A DNA stretch of 64,000 nucleotides from Blautia sp. SC05B48 (GTDB lineage Bacteria > Bacillota > Clostridia > Lachnospirales > Lachnospiraceae). The stretch spans positions 3,425,501 to 3,489,500 of the forward strand of contig NZ_CP040518.1 in the NCBI RefSeq assembly GCF_005848555.1, in the 5' to 3' direction. Made by a program: the position numbers and the translations under genes. Position 1 is the stretch's first letter, and the number at the start of each line of letters is the position of its first letter. Below, piece after piece: positions 1 through 7,491 of this stretch. Below the pieces are notes generated by a model. It was given only the letters and a program-made list of their open reading frames with translations. It ran no database searches and was not told the DNA's origin.

Positions 1-470
1 CGGAACACATAGGTGGAACAACAGATAAATTTGTAGAAATGATGAACAGCTTTGCTGCAGAACTTGGCTGTACAGGAACTCACTTTACCAATCCCCATGG
101 TCTTCAGGACGAAAATCATTATACAACGCCTTATGACATTTATCTGATGCTGAAAGAAGCCCTGAATTATCCGGAGTTTACAGACATCACACAAATGGCA
201 TCTTATACAGTTAGCTATAAGCATTCCGATGGCTCCGACGCAAGTGCTACCTTACCCGCTACAGATCATTATCTTACCGGAGAGGCAGCAACTCCTAAGG
301 ATGTCACTATCCTTGGAGGAAAAACTGGAACAACCGATAAAGCCGGTAACTGTCTCGCACTTTTAAGCCAGAATGCTTATGGGAAGCCATTTATTTCCAT
401 CGTCATGGGTGCGTCTTCAAAGGATGTTCTTTATCAGGAAATGACATCCTTGCTCCAGAACATCAACTGA
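1..470 (+). CDS. D-alanyl-D-alanine carboxypeptidase (S11), C-terminal part, cut by window edge
   Basis: The reading frame is open from base 3, so the start and the catalytic SxxK and SxN motifs lie before the window. The visible part has the third penicillin-binding motif (KTG in GGKTGTTDKAG) and the FTNPHGL stretch usual in peptidase S11 (DacA/DacF type). The family trims the terminal D-alanine of peptidoglycan stem peptides outside the membrane. The protein ends soon after the KTG domain, so a long C-terminal anchor domain is absent. A strong hairpin with a T-run follows the stop. The family call is firm; which paralogue it is cannot be told. Confidence 0.85.
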   Translation, partial: EHIGGTTDKFVEMMNSFAAELGCTGTHFTNPHGLQDENHYTTPYDIYLMLKEALNYPEFTDITQMASYTVSYKHSDGSDASATLPATDHYLTGEAATPKDVTILGGKTGTTDKAGNCLALLSQNAYGKPFISIVMGASSKDVLYQEMTSLLQNIN

Positions 471-490
471 CAGGATTACAAACCAAAAAT

Positions 491-537
491 AAAAAAGCAA
501 ATCTGTTTGAAATTTTATTTCGCAGATTTGCTTTTTT
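491..537. terminator. Bidirectional rho-independent terminator
   Basis: Perfect 15-bp arms (AAAAAAGCAAATCTG and its complement) around a 17-nt loop, with T-runs on both sides. It lies between the convergent carboxypeptidase and acidic-protein genes and can serve both. Confidence 0.9.
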
Positions 538-552
538 ATTCTTTTTTTACAT

Positions 553-1065
553 TCAGTTAATTTCTACTGTGCCATCACTACCGGTATCTTCGGTCTCACT
601 GCTATCAAGATCCGTATCCGAAGTACCACTGTAATCATTGTCATTGACCACTTCACCGGAGCCACTGTCCGGATCTTCATAATTGCCTGCGCCTTTGCCG
701 GTTCCATCTGAAGATGTATCTGAAGTATCTGCTCCATTCGCTTCACTATCAGTATTGCCATCGTAAGAATTATCACCTGGATCATAAGTCGGCTCTTCCG
801 TATAGGAATCTCCATCCCCAGTATCGTCATAAGAATACGAACTCTCGGACCCACTGCTGTAGCTGTCCTCTGTATAGATTGGAAAATCCGCATCAGAAGT
901 TCCCTCTGATGTAGAATCTGTAACAGGCTCCGCCGCATTATTATCCGGAATAGCAGTAAGACGAGAAACCGTTCCATCCTTTGGGACGACAATATAGATT
1001 CCCAGCATCACGATACATAATGCCATGGCTAATCCGGCAATCTTCATTTCTTCCATATGTTTCAT
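553..1065 (-). CDS. Membrane-anchored acidic Ser/Asp/Thr-rich protein of unknown function
   Basis: 170 residues. One hydrophobic segment near the N-terminus (about residues 8-27) with no clear cleavage site is followed by about 130 residues made almost only of D, S, T, G, E, Y and N, very low in hydrophobic residues and surely disordered. It looks like a signal-anchor with an acidic extracellular tail. No family is recognised. An AGGGAGA stands about 12 nt before the chosen ATG; a second ATG lies three codons in. The gene is transcribed alone, divergent from the HD hydrolase. The composition bias, with no repeat unit, makes any functional guess weak. Confidence 0.65.
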   Translation of the reverse strand: MKHMEEMKIAGLAMALCIVMLGIYIVVPKDGTVSRLTAIPDNNAAEPVTDSTSEGTSDADFPIYTEDSYSSGSESSYSYDDTGDGDSYTEEPTYDPGDNSYDGNTDSEANGADTSDTSSDGTGKGAGNYEDPDSGSGEVVNDNDYSGTSDTDLDSSETEDTGSDGTVEIN

Positions 1066-1260
1066 CGCTGATGATCTCCCTGTCGTTTTTTTGTATTATA
1101 GCACAGAATCACTCATATTTGTAAAACAGCCTTGTATTTCTTTTGTTTTTCTGTAACAGTTCCCGGAATTTATTTCACGATCATATAGACACACTTTCTC
1201 TGGATGTTTATAATAAATAATCATATTTATTCATAAGCTTAAAGAAAGGCGTAACATTTT

Positions 1261-1809
1261 ATGGGCGACTGCATTACCACATACACTGGAAAACACTTTG
1301 ATCCGACACATCCGGCCGAAGAGCTGATCTGCATTGAGGACATTGCACACGCGCTTTCTCTTCTATGCCGCGGAAATGGCCATGTAAGGACTTTTTTCTC
1401 CGTAGGGCAGCACTGCATCCTCTGTGCCAAAGAAGCCGAGGCACGTGGCTATTCCGGCCGTCTTATACTGGCGGCTCTTCTTCACGATGCCAGCGAATGT
1501 TATATGTCCGATGTTCCAAGACCATTTAAGAAAAGTCTTCCTGAGTATCGGAAACAGGAGGAAGCTCTTTTAAACATTATCTATCAGAAATATCTAGGAT
1601 CCGGACTTTCTGCCATAGAAGAACAAAAGCTGAAGGAGATCGACAATGACCTGCTCTGGTATGACCTGAAATATCTTCTGAATGAAACACCGGACACTCC
1701 AAAACCGGTTGTCCATGTTCCGATCCAATACCGGCAATACCCTTTTTCACAGGTGGAAGAGGAATATCGGAACCTTTTTAACCAGTTGTCTGTAAAAATC
1801 TGTAAATAG
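1261..1809 (+). CDS. HD-domain phosphohydrolase (YfbR-like)
   Basis: 182 residues with the metal-binding HD pattern: H51 (VGQHC), H75-D76 (LLHDASE) and a distal Asp in IDNDLLWYD (about 128-130). Such short HD proteins are related to the 5'-nucleotidase YfbR and to phage-type HD hydrolases and act on nucleoside monophosphates or similar phosphate esters in the cytoplasm. The gene begins with ATG after AGAAAGG and ends about 40 nt before dinB, so the two may share a transcript. The substrate is inferred only at family level. Confidence 0.75.
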   Translation: MGDCITTYTGKHFDPTHPAEELICIEDIAHALSLLCRGNGHVRTFFSVGQHCILCAKEAEARGYSGRLILAALLHDASECYMSDVPRPFKKSLPEYRKQEEALLNIIYQKYLGSGLSAIEEQKLKEIDNDLLWYDLKYLLNETPDTPKPVVHVPIQYRQYPFSQVEEEYRNLFNQLSVKICK

Positions 1810-1851
1810 ATATAACAGACAAACTTTATACAATTGAAAGAAGAACCCTAT

Positions 1852-3093
1852 ATGGAACGATTGATTTTTCATGTTGATGTAAACAGTGCTTTTCTTTCCT
1901 GGGAAGCAGCAAAAAGAGTAAAGATGGGACTTCCTGATCTGAGAGACATCCCTTCCTGTATTGGCGGAGACCCCAGTAAACGTACCGGCATCGTTGTCGC
2001 CAAGTCCATTCCCGCAAAAAAATACGGGATTCAGACAGGAGAGCCCATGGCTATGGCTTTTCGCAAATGTCCGAATCTTGTGGCCGTTCCATCTGACTTT
2101 GAATTATACGATAAATGTTCCAGAGCCTTCAAAAAAATCTGTGCGTCCTATGCACCGGTAATGGAATCCTTTTCCATTGATGAGGTTTTTCTGGATATGA
2201 CCGGAACCTCCTATATTTACCCGGATCCGGTGGCAACTGCCCATGAACTGAAGGATAAGATCCGTACAGAACTCGGCTTTACCGTAAATATCGGCATCTC
2301 CACCAATAAACTTCTTGCCAAAATGGCCTCTGATTTCGAAAAGCCAGATAAAGTGCATACTTTATTTCCGGAAGAAATCCCTGTAAAAATGTGGCCTCTT
2401 CCAGTGAGAGAACTCCTTTTTCTTGGCAGATCCTCCGAAAAAAAGCTGCAGGATACAGGAATCAGAACCATCGGAGATCTGGCTCATGAAAAAAAAGCAA
2501 AAATACAGGCACTTCTCGGTGAAAAGGCAGGACAGCAGTTATATCAGTATGCCCGTGGCCTGGATGACTCCCCTGTGAAAGCAAAACCTGATGAAGCAAA
2601 AGGATTCAGTCTGGAAACTACCTTTAACGATGATCTTGTCTCCCTGGAGCAGGCACTTCCGATCCTGTTGGAACAATGCGATATTCTGGCTGCCCGCATG
2701 CGCCGCAAAAAGAAAAAATGCACCTGCATTTCTGTAACCTTCCGTACCCTGGATTTTCAAAACAAATCTCATCAGACTAAACTGCCAAATGCCACCGACA
2801 TCACAGAAGAGATTTACAGAAATGCCCAAAATCTCTTTCAGGAATCCTGGATGAAACAGCCACTCCGGCTCCTGGGAGTATCACTGACCGGTCTTACGGA
2901 TGATTCCTTTGAACAGCTTTCCTTTTTTGAGGATACTCACAGGAAGGAACGCCAGCAGAAACTGGATGCCGCACTGGATTCAATCCGTCTGAAGTACGGA
3001 AACGACAAGGTTACCCGGGCCAGTATCATGAACAGCACTGCCCGGATCGGAAGGAAAGCAAAAGCACAGATGGAAAATGAAAGAGAGCAGTAA
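1852..3093 (+). CDS. dinB: DNA polymerase IV (Y-family)
   Basis: About 413 residues. The N-terminus has the HVDVNSAFLSWEA metal site (D9), then SIDEVFLD with the second and third catalytic acidic residues, followed by thumb and little-finger regions. Near the C-terminus EQLSFFE fits the sliding-clamp binding motif. The enzyme performs error-prone translesion synthesis. The ATG at 1852 was chosen over an upstream in-frame TTG because it stands 7-8 nt after GAAAGAAG and gives the normal family start. No LexA box is visible directly upstream; the gene may be read through from the HD hydrolase. Confidence 0.93.
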   Translation: MERLIFHVDVNSAFLSWEAAKRVKMGLPDLRDIPSCIGGDPSKRTGIVVAKSIPAKKYGIQTGEPMAMAFRKCPNLVAVPSDFELYDKCSRAFKKICASYAPVMESFSIDEVFLDMTGTSYIYPDPVATAHELKDKIRTELGFTVNIGISTNKLLAKMASDFEKPDKVHTLFPEEIPVKMWPLPVRELLFLGRSSEKKLQDTGIRTIGDLAHEKKAKIQALLGEKAGQQLYQYARGLDDSPVKAKPDEAKGFSLETTFNDDLVSLEQALPILLEQCDILAARMRRKKKKCTCISVTFRTLDFQNKSHQTKLPNATDITEEIYRNAQNLFQESWMKQPLRLLGVSLTGLTDDSFEQLSFFEDTHRKERQQKLDAALDSIRLKYGNDKVTRASIMNSTARIGRKAKAQMENEREQ

Positions 3094-3130
3094 GACCTGA
3101 TTAAAATTACCAGATTTTTTCAAAAAACCC

Positions 3131-3159
3131 TTGCAATTTTATTCATAATGCACTATAAT
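3131..3159 (+). promoter_or_regulatory. Sigma-A type promoter for the small P-loop protein gene
   Basis: TTGCAA (3131-3136), 17-nt spacer, TATAAT (3154-3159). It stands 63 nt before the start codon at 3222. Confidence 0.8.
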
Positions 3160-3221
3160 TTGAAGCATATCAATAGCAATTTTATTCAAAATTATTATAT
3201 GTGTCTAAGGAGGAAAACAGG

Positions 3222-3641
3222 ATGGTTGAACTGATCGTAGGAAAGAAAGGCAAAGGAAAAACAAAAGTACTGTTAGACAAAGTAAACGGAGCTGTTAAAG
3301 ACGCCAACGGCAGTATTGTTTACTTAGACAAGAGTACTAAGCACATGTATGAGCTGAACAACAAGGTCCGCCTTATCGATGTTTCCGGATTTCCGGTTAA
3401 GAATGGGGACGAATTTGTAGGATTTATCTGTGGTATCCTCTCTCAGGATCATGATCTGGAGCAGATATATCTGGACAGCTTCCTTACAACAGCCAAGCTT
3501 GAAGGAAAGGACGCAACCGAAACACTGGATCAGTTAAGTGCCATCGGTGAAACCTTCAAAGTTTCCTTTATTATCAGTATGTCTCTGGATAAAGAAGAAG
3601 TTCCGGAAGCATATCAGGATAAAATTATCTGCGCATTATAA
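3222..3641 (+). CDS. Small P-loop protein of unknown function (PilT-like annotation group)
   Basis: 139 residues. A Walker A-like glycine/lysine loop GKKGKGKT occupies residues 7-14 directly after the first beta strand. The rest suggests a compact alpha/beta ATPase fold, but a convincing Walker B is not obvious (VRLIDVSG and IYLDSF are candidates). Proteins of this kind recur in Lachnospiraceae and are often labelled twitching-motility-like by weak similarity. No pilus genes are near, so that name should not be trusted. The start was set at the ATG 8 nt after AAGGAGG; it has its own promoter and terminator, so it is monocistronic. Confidence 0.75.
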   Translation: MVELIVGKKGKGKTKVLLDKVNGAVKDANGSIVYLDKSTKHMYELNNKVRLIDVSGFPVKNGDEFVGFICGILSQDHDLEQIYLDSFLTTAKLEGKDATETLDQLSAIGETFKVSFIISMSLDKEEVPEAYQDKIICAL

Positions 3642-3699
3642 TAAAATTGAATATGAACGTCCTATTTTGTACATAAAGCATAAAAGAACGTAAATTTTT

Positions 3700-3734
3700 A
3701 AAGGAATCTGTCTTCAGGACGGATTCCTTTTTAA
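3700..3734 (+). terminator. Rho-independent terminator
   Basis: AAAGGAATC-GTC stem closing on GAC-GATTCC followed by TTTTT, about 60 nt after the P-loop protein gene. Confidence 0.85.
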
Positions 3735-3746
3735 CTGTAGAGGACT

Positions 3747-3775
3747 TTGTTTATTCTTCATTTCTGTGGTATACT
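3747..3775 (+). promoter_or_regulatory. Promoter for the MYG1-type gene
   Basis: TTGTTT (3747-3752), 17-nt spacer, TATACT (3770-3775), 33 nt before the ATG at 3809. Confidence 0.7.
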
Positions 3776-3808
3776 GAAGAACAGAATAAACACACAGGAG
3801 CGTTTCAT

Positions 3809-5041
3809 ATGAATCATTTACTGGAAAAAATCAAACAGAAAAATGCATCCGCATTCACCCACAGCGGGAAATTTCACGCAGACGATGTTTTTTCCGCCGC
3901 ACTGCTTTTATATCTGAATCCCGAGATCACCATCACACGTGGAAACCAGGTTCCTGAAAACTATGAAGGTCTTGTTTTTGATATTGGCAGAGGACAGTAT
4001 GATCATCATCAGAAAGACAGCCGTATTCGCGATAATGGCGTCCCATATGCGGCCTTCGGCCTTCTCTGGGAGAAGCTTGGACCGGAAATCCTAGGTGAGG
4101 AGCTGGCACTAAAATTTGATGAATCCTTTGTCCAGCCTCTGGATATCAATGATAATACCGGTGAAAAAAATGAACTTGCCACACTGATCGGCAATTTCAA
4201 TCCGGGATGGGATTCCAAAAGCAACAATGACGAAGCCTTTTTTCAGGCAGTCAGTGTGGCAGGCATGATCCTGGAAAATAAATTCGAGCGTTACCTTGGA
4301 AACGAACGTGCAGACAGACGGGTGGAAGAAGTTCTTACAGAACATGCTGCTTCCCTCGCTTCGGGCGATACCCCGGCGGAAAATACCAATATCCTTATAC
4401 TTCCGGAATTTATTCCCTGCCAAAAGCGCCTTTCGGAAACCAACATTGCTTTTGTGATCTTTCCGTCCAACCGGGGCGGTTACTGTATCCAGCCACAGAA
4501 AAAAGAATATTCCATGAATTACAAATGCAGTTTTCCTTCTTCCTGGCTGGGCCTGGAAGGCGAGGAGTTGTCTTTGGTAACCGGTCTTAAAAGTGCAGCC
4601 TTTTGTCATAAAGGAGGATTTCTCATGATATGCGGAACCCTTGAGGATTCTGTTCTTGCCTGCAGGAGCAGCCTTGCCGCCTTCCATGAAGAAGCTGTGA
4701 TCGTAAGCCTTGGCGGAAATAAAGAAACAGACATACTGCTTCAAAAGCTTCCGGATCTTTCTTCTGCCAGGATCGTACATCTGCCGGTTCCCCGGTTACC
4801 CGAGCTGACGCTGAACGGGATCTATGGAGAACTCTCCATGGAAAAGGCAGAATGGAAAAGCTTTATAAAAGACAGGATTAAAGAAATCCTCAGTTGCAAA
4901 CCAGAAGCAGTTTTTGCAGATAATGCCATGTTTTCCCTGTATCCCATCGTTCATGCTCTGCGAAAAAAACATATTCCCGTTCTTACAGCAGTAGAAAAAG
5001 ACGGACAGAAGCTTCTGGTACGGATCCCATCCGGTTCTTAA
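3809..5041 (+). CDS. MYG1/UPF0160-type metal-dependent hydrolase with extra C-terminal domain
   Basis: 410 residues. Residues 1 to about 290 carry the MYG1 signature: THSGKFHADD (18-26) and DIGRGQYDHHQ (58-68), a DHH-like metal site. Eukaryotic MYG1 is a 3'-5' RNA exonuclease; the bacterial role is unproven. Residues about 296-410 form an additional alpha/beta segment not part of the usual 290-340 residue family: VIVSLGG, then RIVHLPVPRLPEL, a helix, KPEAVFADNAMFSLYPIV and KKHIPVLTAV, resembling a small Rossmann-like ligand-binding domain. CACAGGAG precedes the start. The gene is followed by a 76-residue protein gene and a terminator. Confidence 0.8.
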   Translation: MNHLLEKIKQKNASAFTHSGKFHADDVFSAALLLYLNPEITITRGNQVPENYEGLVFDIGRGQYDHHQKDSRIRDNGVPYAAFGLLWEKLGPEILGEELALKFDESFVQPLDINDNTGEKNELATLIGNFNPGWDSKSNNDEAFFQAVSVAGMILENKFERYLGNERADRRVEEVLTEHAASLASGDTPAENTNILILPEFIPCQKRLSETNIAFVIFPSNRGGYCIQPQKKEYSMNYKCSFPSSWLGLEGEELSLVTGLKSAAFCHKGGFLMICGTLEDSVLACRSSLAAFHEEAVIVSLGGNKETDILLQKLPDLSSARIVHLPVPRLPELTLNGIYGELSMEKAEWKSFIKDRIKEILSCKPEAVFADNAMFSLYPIVHALRKKHIPVLTAVEKDGQKLLVRIPSGS

Positions 5042-5116
5042 ATATTTTAACCGTGTAATTAATTGTATTTACAGATATATTCGCACTGCGTATTTATACA
5101 GAAAGAAGGCATATTT

Positions 5117-5347
5117 ATGCGAGAAGAAAAATTTAAAATGGAAAGACAGGGGCTGATCCAGGTGGGAGATAAAGTAAAAATCTCCGAATTTCTCTCTGCC
5201 ACTAACTACAGCTATATCATTGAGCCTGCAGTAGCCATGTCCGGCTGCTACAGAAACGCAGACCGCATCAGATCCAAAGAGGGAATCATCAAAAGCATTG
5301 AGCATACGCCACGCGGCTTTATAGTTACTGCAGAATTTGACGAATAA
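5117..5347 (+). CDS. Small conserved-looking protein of unknown function
   Basis: 76 residues if started at the ATG 7 nt after AAAGAAGG; an upstream start at 5063 lacks a ribosome binding site. No domain is recognised. The sequence has a short basic/acidic mix, VGDKVKISEF and GIIKSIEHTPRGFIVTAEF, suggesting a small beta-barrel like those that bind RNA or protein partners. It lies 75 nt after the MYG1-type gene and before a terminator, so it may be co-transcribed with it. Confidence 0.6.
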   Translation: MREEKFKMERQGLIQVGDKVKISEFLSATNYSYIIEPAVAMSGCYRNADRIRSKEGIIKSIEHTPRGFIVTAEFDE

Positions 5348-5368
5348 ACATAGTATCCATCAGATAAG

Positions 5369-5398
5369 ATCCGGCAATTAGCAATCTGCCGGATTTTT
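5369..5398 (+). terminator. Rho-independent terminator
   Basis: ATCCGGCA / TGCCGGAT stem, 10-nt loop, then TTTTT. It closes the MYG1-type/76-residue unit. Confidence 0.9.
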
Positions 5399-5522
5399 CG
5401 CTGAAAAACTGGCTGATTTATTCTGGATTATATTATAGGAATCTGGTATTATAGAGAAGATATTTGTGTAATTTCCCTAATTATCAGGAAATTATAAATT
5501 TTTAGAACAGAGGTGTAATATT

Positions 5523-7271
5523 ATGAGCTGGTACAACGAAGCAATCTTCTACCATATTTATCCACTTGGACTTACAGGCGCTCCAAAAGAAAATGATTAC
5601 GGAACTCCTGTACATCGACTGAACACACTGCTGCCGTGGATCAACCACATCAAAGAAATCGGATGTACTGCCTTATATATAGGGCCGCTTTTTGAAAGTG
5701 TCGGACATGGCTACGAGACAACCGATTACAAAAAACTGGATTCCCGTCTCGGAACCAATGAAGATCTCACCAATTTTGTAAAAGCCTGCCATGAAAAAGG
5801 CATCCGTGTGATCTTTGATGGTGTATTCAACCATACAGGCCGTGATTTCTTCGCTTTTAAGGATATCCAGAAAAACCGTGAGCATTCCCCTTACGTTAAC
5901 TGGTACTGTAATGTAAATTTCGGCGGAAATACCGAATATAATGACGGTTTTTCCTATGAAAACTGGGGTGGATACAATCTTCTTGTAAAACTGAACCAGC
6001 GCAATCCGGAAGTACAGAACTATATCTGTGATGTGATCCGTTTCTGGGTTTCCGAATTTGATATTGACGGAATCCGCCTGGATGCCGCTGATGTACTGGA
6101 TTTTGATTTTATGCGGATTCTCCGCCATACCGCAGACGAGGTCAAGAAAGATTTCTGGCTTATGGGAGAGGTTATTCACGGAGATTACAGCCGCTGGGTA
6201 AACGGGCAGACTCTCCACAGTGTAACCAACTATGCCCTTCACAAAGCACTTTACAGCGGACATAATGACCACAATTATTTTGAAATCGCTCATACAGTAA
6301 AATATCTTCAGAATATGGGAGATCTTGACCTCTACAATTTCGTGGACAACCATGACGTAGAGCGAATTCATACCAAATTGCAAAACAAGGCACATTTTGC
6401 TCCCGTACATGTACTTCTTTATACTTTACCTGGCGTTCCAAGCATTTATTACGGCTCAGAATTCGGTATTAACGGAAAAAAAGAAAAATTTTCCGATGCC
6501 AGCTTACGTCCGGCACTTGATCTTAACGATTATGCGGATGCTGCAACAAAGAACCCATGTACTGCACTGATCGCAGCCCTCGGAAAGGTCCGCCAGGGAA
6601 CTCCTGCATTAAGCTACGGTTCCTACGCAGAACTGGCTCTTACAAACCGTCAGTTTGCCTTTGCAAGAGATCTGGAAGGCATACGAGTGATCGTTACTGT
6701 GAATAATGATGACAGTGATGCAGAGATGAACCTTCCAACTGGAAGTGCACCGGAATACGTAGGTGCTCTCACAGGTCAGAAGGTTTCCGCACAGAGCGGA
6801 CGGATCCGTGTCCGTGTTGCAGCAAACAGCGGTGAGATCTGGATTCCTGCAGGAGATATGCCGGAATACAAACCGGTTCAGACTGATGTTCCGGAAACTG
6901 CTGCAGCAAAAGAGAACGAAGACGCTGCATCTGAGGCAGAAGAGGAGCAGGAGGCTGAAAACAACACTGTAACAGAAGCTGCCCCGGAAAAAGAAGCTTC
7001 AAACGCTGAAAATACAGATAAAGCTTCTGACAATACAGCAAACCCGGCGGATGTTCCGTCAACTCCTGAAGCAGAGTCTTCCAATCTGCAGGAAACGGCC
7101 GCTGCACCAAATCCGCACAAAACACCGGAAGAAATGACAGTAGGCGAACTTCAGGCTGCTATCCTTGCAAAAATGGCAGGAAACGGTCCTGTAGACGACC
7201 AGATGAAAAAGACCGTATACGACAACATCTGGCATGATTCGCTTGTCAACTGGCTGAAGAGCTTCCGATAG
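5523..7271 (+). CDS. GH13 alpha-amylase family enzyme with acidic linker and C-terminal helical module
   Basis: 582 residues, no signal peptide, so probably cytoplasmic. The GH13 barrel spans about 1-370: FDGVFNHTG (98-106), nucleophile D187 in GIRLDAAD, acid/base E216 in LMGEVIHGD and D278 in FVDNHD. A beta domain follows to about 455. Residues about 470-540 are a linker rich in E, A, N, T and P, then a compact module (PEEMTVGELQAAIL to SLVNWLKSFR) ends the protein. The substrate is likely a short alpha-glucan or maltodextrin, but the subfamily is unclear. The gene is single and flanked by terminators. The tail is unusual for a cytosolic GH13 enzyme. Confidence 0.85.
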   Translation: MSWYNEAIFYHIYPLGLTGAPKENDYGTPVHRLNTLLPWINHIKEIGCTALYIGPLFESVGHGYETTDYKKLDSRLGTNEDLTNFVKACHEKGIRVIFDGVFNHTGRDFFAFKDIQKNREHSPYVNWYCNVNFGGNTEYNDGFSYENWGGYNLLVKLNQRNPEVQNYICDVIRFWVSEFDIDGIRLDAADVLDFDFMRILRHTADEVKKDFWLMGEVIHGDYSRWVNGQTLHSVTNYALHKALYSGHNDHNYFEIAHTVKYLQNMGDLDLYNFVDNHDVERIHTKLQNKAHFAPVHVLLYTLPGVPSIYYGSEFGINGKKEKFSDASLRPALDLNDYADAATKNPCTALIAALGKVRQGTPALSYGSYAELALTNRQFAFARDLEGIRVIVTVNNDDSDAEMNLPTGSAPEYVGALTGQKVSAQSGRIRVRVAANSGEIWIPAGDMPEYKPVQTDVPETAAAKENEDAASEAEEEQEAENNTVTEAAPEKEASNAENTDKASDNTANPADVPSTPEAESSNLQETAAAPNPHKTPEEMTVGELQAAILAKMAGNGPVDDQMKKTVYDNIWHDSLVNWLKSFR

Positions 7272-7299
7272 GAAAAAAATAATAAAGTAAGATTCCATA

Positions 7300-7348
7300 A
7301 AAAACAAGGCAATCCGATCATATCTTATGCGGTAAGCCTTGTTTTTTT
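7300..7348 (+). terminator. Rho-independent terminator after the GH13 gene
   Basis: AAAACAAGGC (7301-7310) pairs with GCCTTGTTTT (from 7336), followed by a T-run. Confidence 0.85.
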
Positions 7349-7364
7349 GTGAAAAAAGATATTT

Positions 7365-7392
7365 ATTTCACATAATATATATTATGTAAAGT
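7365..7392. repeat. dif-like palindromic site (candidate Xer recombination core)
   Basis: Left arm ATTTCACATAA, 6-nt centre TATATA, right arm TTATGTAAAGT: the 11-6-11 layout of Xer core sites. From memory, the centre and 10 of 11 right-arm bases match the Bacillus subtilis dif site. It lies between the terminators of the convergent GH13 and citrate synthase genes and has no T-run of its own, so it is not an ordinary terminator. Function is inferred. Confidence 0.5.
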
Positions 7393-7424
7393 TATGATCC
7401 TGTTATTCTGTAATTTAAGAGAAT

Positions 7425-7477
7425 AAAAAAACAGCAGAGATTTCTACCTTAAACAGGCCAGAAATCCCCACTGCTTT
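7425..7477 (-). terminator. Terminator of citrate synthase gene
   Basis: On the minus strand AGCAGTGGGGATTTCT pairs imperfectly with AGAAATCTCTGCT across a 14-nt loop, followed by a T-run. Confidence 0.75.
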
Positions 7478-7491
7478 TATCATTCTGTTTA

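Noticed and set aside
1834-1851. TTG start six codons upstream for DNA polymerase IV
   Set aside because: The TTG is part of the sequence around the ribosome binding site, and the ATG at 1852 gives the family-typical N-terminus.
5673-6410. 245-codon open frame on the - strand
   Set aside because: Mirror of the GH13 catalytic domain, no ribosome binding site.
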